A stretch of 64,000 bases of DNA from Cloeon dipterum (lineage: Eukaryota > Arthropoda > Insecta > Ephemeroptera > Baetidae): NCBI RefSeq assembly GCF_949628265.1, contig NC_088789.1, positions 25,227,883-25,291,882 on the forward strand, in the 5' to 3' direction. A program made the translations under genes and the position numbers. Below are positions 52,960 to 62,598 of the stretch, piece by piece. Numbering within the stretch: the first letter of the stretch is position 1; every line of letters starts with the position of its first letter. Under the pieces are notes generated by a model that was not told the origin of the DNA, did no database searches, and saw only the letters and a program-made list of their open reading frames with translations.

Positions 52960-53345
52960 GTTGTGCTTCAAGAAGAAAAATCAAGTTGTGGAATTTCCCG
53001 AGGCGCTTTTGAAAGTTGTTGGCTGGCGATTAATTATTCAGGGGGTAACGTGCGAATCCTCAAAGGTCGGTGGTGGGTCGGCTGGCTGTCTCACCTGTTT
53101 GCTGGGGGCGGCGTGCCGGAATTTAGCCGCCTCCCTTAAGGGTTGACAGTCCTGATTTTTGAGTCTGCGGGGGATGAAAGCGAGGGTTAATTCTTTGTAG
53201 GCGCGCGCGGGGGGCGAGTGGCAGGCAGAGTGGCGGCGGGCGAGGTGGCACGGAGTTGGCCGACACCATAGACTTGTTAGAATGATGCAGCAGCAGCAGC
53301 AGCAGCAACGGCGGAAGCGGCCCGTCCTCGTCGGTGCCTGATGGA
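52960..53345 (+). promoter_or_regulatory. RhoGAP100F: CpG-rich promoter / 5' UTR of SYD-1 first exon 1C, with poly-Q upstream ORF
   Basis: GC-rich sequence (gcgcgcgcggggggcgagtg) leads into a (CAG)n tract. An upstream ORF of 19 codons starts at 53,282 (MM, seven Gln, RRKR, PVLVGA). It stops at 53,339-53,341, only 4 nt before the main ATG at 53,346. The stop overlaps another ATG (tgATGg, 53,341). This layout suggests translational control by reinitiation. Confidence 0.4.
53285..53309 (+). repeat. (CAG)n tract
   Basis: Six CAG units plus CAA. It reads as Gln in the upstream ORF and as Ser (AGC) in the frame of the main ORF. Confidence 0.9.
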
Positions 53346-53609
53346 ATGTCGGCGTCGACGACGTCGTGCTGTTGGCCGGCCAAGAACGGGACGAGCGGCC
53401 GGCACAACAATGTCGTGTGCTACTGCGACGCGTGCCAGAGGCATTGTTGCTGCTGCTGGTGCCTGCCGCTGCTGCTTGACATAAAAGGCGGCCAGACCAT
53501 GTGTGACCTCGGCACCGGGGCGGCCAACAACTCGCGGTGCGGCTGCTTCTTCTCCCGCTCCAGCACCGACGGCGACTACAGGCCCTCCGCGGGGGCCAAC
53601 AGACCCCTG
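53346..53609 (+). CDS. RhoGAP100F: SYD-1 / RhoGAP100F candidate alternative first coding exon 1C (Cys-rich)
   Basis: An 88-codon open frame begins MSASTTSCCWPAKNGTSG and ends SAGANRPL at the donor CTG|GTGAGT in phase 0, compatible with 57,418. Residues 30-46 hold a dense Cys cluster (VVCYCDACQRHCCCCWC) followed by LPLLLDI; two further Cys follow at CGCFF. Such clusters beside hydrophobic residues are typical of palmitoylated, membrane-bound segments (inferred), although a metal-binding role is possible. An in-frame stop at 53,283 limits the frame upstream. The start could also be a non-ATG codon upstream (frame open from 53,286). It is the nearest first exon to the common body (3.8 kb). Not matched to any family from memory. 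Confidence 0.55.
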
Positions 53610-56600
53610 GTGAGTGCGGCGTCCCCGAGGAGCCCCTGCCGAAATCCGATTTAGGCTTTTTGCTCGGCGCTGCTGCCCAGCGGAATGCATACCTCGCTTT
53701 TTATATTCTTCTCCGACTTTTTTATTATTTTTCTGCTCGCGTTAATTAGCAGCAATCGATGCGTTGCTCCCGATTGAATCGCACTCGCACGCGTTTCCGA
53801 GCCGCCGAGTGGGCGTGGCGGCAAAGCGAGATTTTGATTCAGCAAAGAAGACGAGAAGACGAGAGAGAAAATGCAGCCTTCGCTGATCAATAACAGGGCT
53901 GTAGCATAGCCGCTCTCTCTCTCTCTCTCCCGCTCGCTCTTTCTGCGTCCCTTTCCGACCCCGACACCCCCTGTGGCGCGAGACTATCGAAAATTGATGC
54001 TCCACCAAACCGAATTCGGCAATTATTGCCAGTTGACGGCCGAAACTTTGAAACAAAACCGTCCGAGCAATGGCTGATTTCGTTAAATCGGGATGCTCTC
54101 AACGGGAAATGGACCAATAATGTCATTCAGGCGGAATCGGAAGGCGCGTGGATAGCTTTTGAAAGTGGCCTATATTCGGTGGTTGACACTGCAGTCTAAA
54201 ACAACCTCATATTTTATTTAAAGACTTGAGAACCTCTCAAATTGATCAAGTATGAAAAAGATGTTAAAGAATGTTGGTTTAATTCCCAAGTTGTAATAGG
54301 AATTTTTTTATTTGCTTGTGTAGTCAGGATGTGGAATCTTTAATTCTGATATTTAGCAACCTTTCCACCTGATAAATTATAGAAATTGAAATTTAAACAC
54401 CAAAAGATGATATTAACAGGAAATGATATAAAATCGTTAGCTATTATTAACTTGCAGGCAAAATTTATCAAGTACAACTCCTCGTCAAAAGGTTTACCCT
54501 ACTGGGTAGATCTCGAATCGAAATATACCTAGAGAATACTATGAATTTCTACGATTTTCCGAACAAAATGGACAAAATCTGAATTTTTACTTTGGCTTGT
54601 TCCTCCTTTGATCATTGCACATTCCTTTGCGTCAATTTCTTTTGCTCAAGCCAACAATTAATACAAATAAAAATTATTTTTTCCCCCTGTTAATTCCGTT
54701 TTTTTTTACTTTTTGAACAATTATTATGTACTTGTTATTTCCTGATAGCTTCCTTATTTAACTTTAAAAAATTACGCTGTAAATTTAGTTTCAGTTAAAT
54801 ACGAATTTTTCGCATAGATCTGATAGTGTTATAGGCTCGTCACGAAGATTTAGGCCTGATTTTTAAATTTTCTGTAGACTCTCATCTGTAATGTAACAGT
54901 TTAAAAGCAAAAGAAAAAAAACAGGAGCACTCATAAGCAACGAGAGAACAAAATCCCTGTGAAACATTAAATAATGACGAGGTGACTCTATTAGTTAAAT
55001 TTTTACTCGATCTCGAACTGTCCATTGATATCTGAGCTTCCCCCCCCCCCCTTTAAATTTGTCTCATCCATTCTCTGCAGAAAAAAGTAATTTGTCTATT
55101 TATGGGAATTTATTCAAAACTCTCCCTTCATTATGTTTCTGTTTTCAAATGGATATTATTTGATTCTATATTAAGAACGCAACAATGCACATCCAATATC
55201 ATGTTTATTTATTTTCTTGCTTTGTACACTCTCCTAAGAAAAGCATTCAATAAAACCGTTATGGCTTAGTTGCAACACCTTGAATTCTAATCCAATTCAA
55301 CGTATGCATAAACAAACTTATTGAAGTCTAAATTTTTCAAGATGTTTAAATATTAAAATTTACATTTTCTCCTTGAAAATAAATGTTTTTTATAATTTTT
55401 AAAATTATCCACGCAATTAATCATTTCATTTTTAAAAATTATTTAGAATCCGTACTTTGACCATTCAACATGATATTTGAAAATATAATTTTTTACATTT
55501 TGGGGAAACATTTTTAAATAGTAATTACCAGTTCTCTTTTTTTCGACATCAAATTTGAAAAATATTTTAAGCTCAATCTGTAGAAGCCCTACAAAAATCT
55601 GGCCTTGTGGCAAGATACTCAAACTCCGCAAAATTCCTGTTTTTGGTGCTCGACAGAATTCAAAATATTCAAATAGGCAGCCTCGTGGCCTTTAGAGGAC
55701 AATTAAACTTGCCTCTCAATACAGAGGGAAAGCAGTGTGTCACGAAGTCTGCTAGCCAAATATTGGCCATTGGCTGCGTCGTAAAGGATCTATCTCAGGG
55801 GTGTTTTTATGGCGAAAGTTGTGTGAGTGGAGCGCAGTTGTTCGCATCCTTTTCCCCGGCGTTTTTGTGTATCGCAAAGAGGCTCCGGAGTAATGATGCA
55901 GGCAATAAATTTTTAAAAGCAGCGTCTGCTCTGCTCCTCGTTTGTGTGTGTGTGTCTATGTGTGTGCAGGCTACATCCGAGAAAGGCTGTTTAATTGAGC
56001 AGCCACCGAACAACGCCGCAATGTCGTTTTTGCCTCACGACCAAACACCTTCCGTGATTAAAGCCAAATTACCGCTCTTGTGGCGGAACGGGTCAAAATT
56101 GGCCATTCCACACGATGGACAAGTCGTTTTTGCTTTTGTTAGAATTGTTTGCTAGCGGCACACTATCTAAGAGGAATTATTTTACCATGTTTTTGTCCAC
56201 TTTTTGTTTTTCATAGAAAACCAGCAGAAATAAATGACCATTTGTTTGCGTAATGGGATCGCAAAAAAGCTAATTTTCTGTCTAGGATATTTTGTTAAAC
56301 AGTAAAAATCTGCTGATATATCAAAAATAAAATATTTGATAAGGACCAGGAATGGATTTTTTGTATTTTTCACGTTTTTTAATCAATAGGGTGGAAATAT
56401 CATCATTTCGGGGTGGATATTGAATGGTTAGCATCCCTCTTAACTCGTCATCATAACGGTGTGCAATTTTTGCAATTCTGTTAGTTAGTACTCGAGATTT
56501 GGCAATGTCAATTTTTTAAAAATTGGTGCTTTTGAAGGTTTGGAAATACATTTTTCGAAAATGAAAGGGAAAACTACTCTGAAATTTTTCACAAGCCTTC

Positions 56601-57417
56601 ACGTGTGCTTTTGGCACTACGTTCAAAGGATCAGATGTTAAATTATTGTTTTAAAGGCTATGAAAAACACCCAGAAATTTCAGAAAATGCGCTGTAACGA
56701 ACTTTGAACTTAAATTTGATATTCATTCGATTGAGCCTAACGAGAGAAATCAAATACACACCTTAATTTTGATATTTTACCTCGAGGAGATGAGTTTTCT
56801 TAATATATTCCAAAAATTGAGCATAAATGGACATTATTTTCACAGATTCTAATTGTGAGCTGATTGCTGGTGTGGATATCTCATTGATTTCACTTTAAAT
56901 TAGATCAAGTTTCCTAAGAAATCGTATTATTCTTTTTTTATTCTTTTTTATCGTTTATTTCTTTCCGTGAATAAAGTACTAGAAGAAAGATTTATACATT
57001 TTTAAATTTTCTTGTAATAAAAATCCTAGAAAAGCCCAATAGGGATGCCCCGAGGAAATATATGGGGATCTTCGAGCCAAATATTTAGATTTCATAGACA
57101 CAGAGGAAAAATACAGTTAAGAAAAACAAATCCAACTCTCGCTCAAAATCTTGAAATCTTTTGTAAATTCACTGCAAATTTTTAATTTCACTTGGATTGT
57201 AAAAAGGTAGGCTCATTCTCTCATAAATAATCTTAGATTAAAAAATTGACAGTAAAATGTTTGGAAAAAAATTAGATTCGATCGCAATATCAAACTTTTG
57301 AGCAATTTAAAAAAAAAATGTAAAGAATATTCCTGCTTCAAAAATTGTTCTTATAAAGCGTTGATTTTTTTTGTCAAATTCATAGCCATCATTAAAAAAT
57401 TCTGTTTGTGTTGACAG
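53610..57417 (+). other. RhoGAP100F: Intron before the common SYD-1 exons
   Basis: GC-rich for the first 500 bp, with a CT tract at about 53,914-53,937 (gctctctctctctctctccc). After that it is AT-rich, with a C13 run near 55,040. A 182-codon open frame at 55,607-56,155 contains a TG repeat and lacks any domain; I treat it as chance. The acceptor is tgttgacag at 57,417. Confidence 0.65.
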
Positions 57418-60400
57418 GGCCGAGATGCAAATCCAGACTTGGCCACGAGTCCTCGGCGGCAGACGCAACAGCAGATGCAGCAACAGCAGACCATGGGTGG
57501 CCTGCGGCCGAGAGAGCCGCCGCCCATGGTCATACAAGGAGATTTCAGAAAGGTATTCATTGAATAATTCATGCGCAATCCCATCAAAAACTACTCGGTG
57601 TAATATCAAATGGCTATTTCCGTTTGATGGCCCACCGCACGTGTTTGTGTGTGTTTCTCAGGCCTTTTATTCGTCGACCCGACCCGCTTGATTTTTCAAA
57701 TTTGTCGATTTTTTATTTTAACAATCATCCTCAATTTTGTTCTGCCCTAATGCTATGGATATAATAAATTTATTTACAACAAATCAATTTATAAACATGC
57801 TAATTTTTTGTCATTTCATATTAAATAATATTTTTCAATAACCCCAATAATTTATTTATATAAAAATAATGAAGCAAATAGTGCAAAATTATGTCATGTG
57901 AAATTCAAATACCATAATTATTTAAAAAATCAGTTCTGCTAAATTTTACAGTACATTATTGGATGAAAATATATACAGAACGTGTTTATTCTCGAATGTC
58001 AGTACATAAAACGAAATAGTTACAAGAAAATATTGCAAAAACGATTAATTGCACAGATAATCTCTCATCTCTCTGTAAAATTCTTAAAATATTATAATTA
58101 AACCTTTTAAAATTCAATGTTCTACTCGAATAATGAATAAAATAAATAAAAGCTAAAGCAGAGATTATGATTTCCTTTTTAGATTTTAAAATTAATTTTG
58201 TATATTAATTTTAGATGATGTCCGCAAAATGTAACCAAGTGTATTAGAAATGACGTTGTGTGGTGATTTTCGAGCAGGTGAGTGGGATATCGACGGAGAT
58301 ATTCCGGCAAATCGAGACAGTCGAGAACGACCACGATGCGACGACGGCAGCTGCTCTGGAGGCTGTGGAGCGGCGCGGCGAGATGGTGGTGCGGATGCTC
58401 GATCCCAGACACATGGGGCGCGCCGCGCAGGACGCCGTCAAGCGATTTCTCATGCTGCAAGTACGACGCAATTTCTTTTTCTTTCTCTCACGCACGCCCC
58501 GACATAATTCAGATTTTTATCTGCTCCGGTTTAGCTTGACTTATTTCTATGAATTTTTTATCGGATGTTGTTTCGATTCTAAATTTCAAGATGGCAACAT
58601 CAATTCGTTCAAAGTTTTTCTTACTGAATAGGAATTTTCACGTTTGTGTTCAAATTTGACGTTTTTACCCATGAGCAAAATTTTTTCGATTAAAATCAAA
58701 TTGAAATTTTGCTTCATTTAAATAAGGTTTTAAACTTTAAACTAAAATATTTGCTATTAAAGCGGAATATCATTTTTTATTTTGGAAATATTTCACGCTT
58801 GAATTACAATCAAAATTATTTAATTTTGCTTCACCTAAAATATTTTAAAATAAACATGACAATAAGATCTTCGCTTAGCAAATAATTTCAGTTTACTTGA
58901 AAGATATTTCTAACTCTGATCAGTTTAATCTTTATTTCTGACTCAGAAAAAATAAATAACATTGAACGGCCAAATTGACATACAAAAATTATTTATTGCT
59001 TTTTAAATAACAAAAAAATATTAAATTCAAAACTTTGCAATTTAAAAATTTAACGTCATGCAGCAGCCAAAGACGACCCAAGTCACAATCATATTTACAA
59101 ATTAGCATTTTAAGCCTTGGCGATCATTAGTTTGTGCAAAATTAATTTATTTACAAAACACATTTACTAATTTGGATTTGCGACACATTTGAGACAATTT
59201 TTGGCAGTCTATGCTGATGCAAATTAGTTAGAAATTGCAAGAAAAGTGCTCATTGGATGTTCCCATCACGTTTTTAATTATGAGGTTTTCGAGAAACTCC
59301 ACTTTGAAATTTATAAAACAGGAATTTTTCGATTTTTGTGAAAATTCCGGGTAAAAATTGCAATAAACACACCAAATATGACTCACCTTAATCACCCCTA
59401 ATGGACTGATGAATTTTAAGGGTGCTAACCGTCCACCCTCACCCCCAAAATACCATATTTAACCCCTTAATAAAAACTCTCCTACAACCCATGCCTAATT
59501 TAAATTAAAACATCCCCGATTTTGTCTAAAAAAAAATAAGTTGGACTGTATAGGCATGTGTTATTTTTTTGCGTAACTCAGGACTCGAAGCACGCGGTGC
59601 ACTTTGTGGAGATCGTAAAGCGGCCAGGGCAGACGCTGGGACTGTACATCCGCGAGGGCAACGGCAACGACCGCAACGAGGGCGTCTTCATCTCGCGGAT
59701 CGCGCTCGAGTCGCCCGTCTACCACAGCGGCTGCCTGCACGTCAGCGACGAGATCCTGGCCGTCAACCTGGTCGACGTCACCAGGATCAGCCTGGACGAC
59801 GTCGTCATCATCATGTCCATCCCGCGACGCCTGGTGCTCACCACCAGACGCAGGCGCGGCATGGCCACCGGACCCGGCGGACCGGGCACCTCAGCGGGAC
59901 CAGCAGTAATTATCACATTTTATTTTTTTTATCTAGTTTTAATCATTTTTTTTTAAATAAAATTGAAAGAGATGATTTAAAATATTTGCTTCTTTGAAGA
60001 TGCAAATTTTGTTTCGACTCTCAAAAGGAGAGTTCACTTTCATGCTTTTTTTAAATGTCGTGATTTAAATTTCGTGCGAAATATTTCGGTTTGAATAGAG
60101 ATTTAAAGTGGGAGTTTTTGAGATATTAAAAAATTGAGCCACGCATGGAATTTTGGAGCGTTTCTTTCCTGAAATTTGCTATGTACGACTTTAAATAATT
60201 CGTTTTTAGATTTTCTCGAACACTCCAATGACAAAAAAATTAAATAGAGGTGCAGAAACCCTTTGATTTTATAAAGGATCTACATTTTTTGAGTTAGAAA
60301 AAATACTGGCAGTTTTTTTAAGAAGAAAATCAAGATTTTTAAGCAAATATTGAATTTTGTCAGCATTTTAGCAATTTAATGGTAAATTACGCTTCGATTT

Positions 60401-62598
60401 AATACGCTTTTGGCCGTAAAATCAATTATAAAAAAAATTTGAAAAGTGGCAAGAGTTGGTTATCTAATGGGACAGTTTCAGGCGCGGTCGCTGGACATGA
60501 AGCCAGCGCCACCTGTGGTTGTGATGAAGAAGGATCTGGATTTGGGCGACGACGGCCCGGACGCCGAGAGCACGAGCAACGGCGAGAACGGACTCAGCAT
60601 GTCGATGCTGAGGGACCCGTACGGCCTGCACCAGCGGCCCGGCGCGTCCGCCACCCTGCAGAGGATTCCTGGACACCACTCGTCCGCCTACTCGGCCGGC
60701 ATCGCGCGCGCACACTCGCAGCAGCAGCTCGGACTCAACAACATGGGACAGGCGAGTGTTTCTATTTATAAAACGATACACTGATGGTTACCAGAAAAGC
60801 GATTTCATAAAATTTGGCGTTATATTTATTTTTTTAAGGAAATGCTATGTTTTTAAAATTTAAAACCTAAAAGAAGTAGTGTCGATACATATTTCTTACG
60901 ATTTTTGAAGTGCCATTTTCAAAAAGGCTTAGAATTAAAATGATTTTTTCAACTTAGTTTTTGGAAAATAACCAGCAATTTTAATATATTTAAATAAAAG
61001 TATGACATTTTATTCGCTAAATTGTAAAACTAAAATAAAAAATAAATATTAATTGAATGGAGTTTAAAATTACTATTATCTTAGAATATATAATTATTCA
61101 AGATATTCTGATAATAACAAAAAGCAAAAAAAAAACACCGGTTTGAAAGTAACAAAAACAAGGAAGGCAGCTAGGTCACTAATAAATATTATAAAAAAAC
61201 ATTTTATCGAATGGCTCAACTCTCTGCACGAATCAAATTTCAAATTAGGATGGAAAGCTCTTACTGAAGCTAAAGCTTAAAGATTAGTCCCCAATTAAAA
61301 ATAAATAATGACCAAAGTAAAGGTATTGAATGCAAGGAAACCAATTTTTCATTTTATTTTTGCAGAAAAGCGGTTAAACAATATTTTTGAGCTGGAATAC
61401 TGCACCAGATTTTTTTTAAATTGGCAAAAATGTACTCAAAAGCAAAATATTAGCGCTTCTTCAAACAAATTAGACCGTTAAAGACTGTCTTAAGCAGAAT
61501 ATTTTAAGCTTGGTCTAAAAGTACGCTTCTGGTTGTAATACAGAAGGCGGTCGGCGCTCAGTTATCATATTAATTGCATTTTCATTATCAGAAAAATTTG
61601 AAATTTTCGCACATGGTAAACTATGAATCTGTCCTTTAAAATCAATAAAAAAATTCTTTGAATCATACGCAGTCTCTGAAAATCATAGAAATTGTTAAAA
61701 TTAAAAAGAAATTATTCTGAGATGATCCTTGAAAAAATTAGCTTAATTTTGGGTATTTCGATTTTTCCCAAAAAATTTCAAGTTTCTTTAACGGCCAGCT
61801 GAAATTTTTAGACGAATTTTTTTCGAAAATATTAAATTTGAGCAAAATTTGCTGAGTGGGGGAAAAACTGGAAATTTAATCAGCTTTCTGAATTTAGGCA
61901 GTATTTAACGGTACTATGAACTGGTGAATTTTAATAAAGCCAAACACAGACCCCTTTCGAAAATCTGCATTTTTTGCAAAAAAAAAAAAAAAAATTTCTT
62001 TCAAGACTCAAACGTACTATTTTTTATCTTCTCACAGTTAAATTTTCAAAATTTTTCTCATCCTGGAAGCAATTGCTCAAAAAAAAGGGCGTAACCAGTC
62101 CAATTCGAAAAATTGGATTTTGAGGCACTTTTGGCCTGCAGGACATGGAAAAAATAGGTTGGTTAGGGTTAACTTACCATGAAATTTTATTTTTTAAACA
62201 AAAAAATCACTAACATTTCACTCTAAATATATCGGAAGCCCAGAAAAAATAAATTCCCAGCCCCATGAACAATCATTTAATTTTTTTCTGACACGATTTG
62301 CATAAAATTCATTATTTTTTTTTGTCTCAAACTAAGTTGCGAGAGATGTTTGATTTGTAATTCGCAGGAGTCGGACCCGTACTTGTACTACAACTCGCGG
62401 CCAGAGTACGCGCGGCATCTGCACGAGCAGCAGCAACAGCAGGCGGCGCAGCAGCAGCAGCAGCAACACCAGTCGTGGGCGCCGTACCAGCCGCCGCCGC
62501 CGCCCATCACGACGCAGCCCAAGCCGTCGATGGGCCAGCAACACTTCCAACCCTTTGACAGGAATTATCCCAAAACCCTAGAGTCTCTGGCCGAAAAG
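57418..62598 (+). CDS. RhoGAP100F: RhoGAP100F / SYD-1 (SYDE family) common N-terminal body, partial: PDZ domain and linkers
   Basis: Five exons, all phase 0 at both ends: 57418-57552, 58278-58460, 59582-59905, 60482-60751, 62368-62598 (381 codons). Order: a Gln-rich leader (TQQQMQQQQTMGGLRPREPP) and GDFRK; a conserved helical segment VSGISTEIFRQIE...AALEAVERRGEMVVRMLDPR; a full PDZ domain; a Ser/Asn linker; a poly-Gln and Pro-rich segment ending TLESLAEK. These match, in order, the N-terminal half of Drosophila RhoGAP100F (dSYD-1), a presynaptic scaffold that organises active zones and acts with neurexin and Liprin-alpha. The C2 and RhoGAP domains are expected beyond the right edge. No start codon lies in the first common exon's conserved frame before the Gln run, so an upstream first exon is required, or else an internal Met in the Gln run is used. 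Confidence 0.93.
57553..58277 (+). other. RhoGAP100F: SYD-1 intron
   Basis: 725 bp, AT-rich apart from the first 140 bp. Donor AAG|GTATTC. Nothing else seen. Confidence 0.7.
58278..58460 (+). CDS. RhoGAP100F: SYD-1 conserved exon that begins with a donor-like sequence
   Basis: Acceptor cgagcag is followed directly by GTGAGTGGG, so the exon's first six bases are a consensus donor. The 61 codons (VSGISTEIFRQIE onward to FLMLQ) are conserved in the family, and removal would be in frame. The regular donor is CAA|GTACGA. Confidence 0.9.
58461..59581 (+). other. RhoGAP100F: SYD-1 intron
   Basis: 1.1 kb, AT-rich, acceptor gcgtaactcag. No further feature recognised. Confidence 0.7.
59582..59905 (+). 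CDS. RhoGAP100F: SYD-1 PDZ-domain exon
   Basis: One exon of 108 codons holds the whole PDZ domain: VEIVKRPGQTLGLYIREGNG (carboxylate-binding loop at TLGLYI), GVFISRIALESPVYHSGCLH, VSDEILAVNLVDVTRISLDD, VVIIMSIPRRLVLTTRRRRG. PDZ ligand in the fly protein is the neurexin C-terminus. A Gly/Pro-rich tail precedes the donor GCA|GTAATT. GC content is much higher than the flanks. Confidence 0.95.
59906..60481 (+). other. RhoGAP100F: SYD-1 intron
   Basis: 576 bp, AT-rich, acceptor gacagtttcag. No further feature recognised. Confidence 0.7.
60752..62367 (+). other. RhoGAP100F: SYD-1 intron with non-canonical GC donor
   Basis: 1.6-kb AT-rich intron. The donor is CAG|GCGAGT, and the only nearby GT would break the reading phase to the next exon. 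The acceptor is taattcgcag. An A16 run lies near 61,978. No exon inside. Confidence 0.75.

Noticed and set aside
53277..53690. 137-codon minus-strand frame opposite exon 1C
   Set aside because: Ala/Arg/Val-rich shadow of the plus-strand exon; ends in the translated CAG tract.
55607..56155. 182-codon plus-strand frame in the intron before the SYD-1 body
   Set aside because: Contains a TG-repeat translation (VCVCVSMCV) and no recognisable domain. Composition is like the intron. Kept only as a note because of its length.
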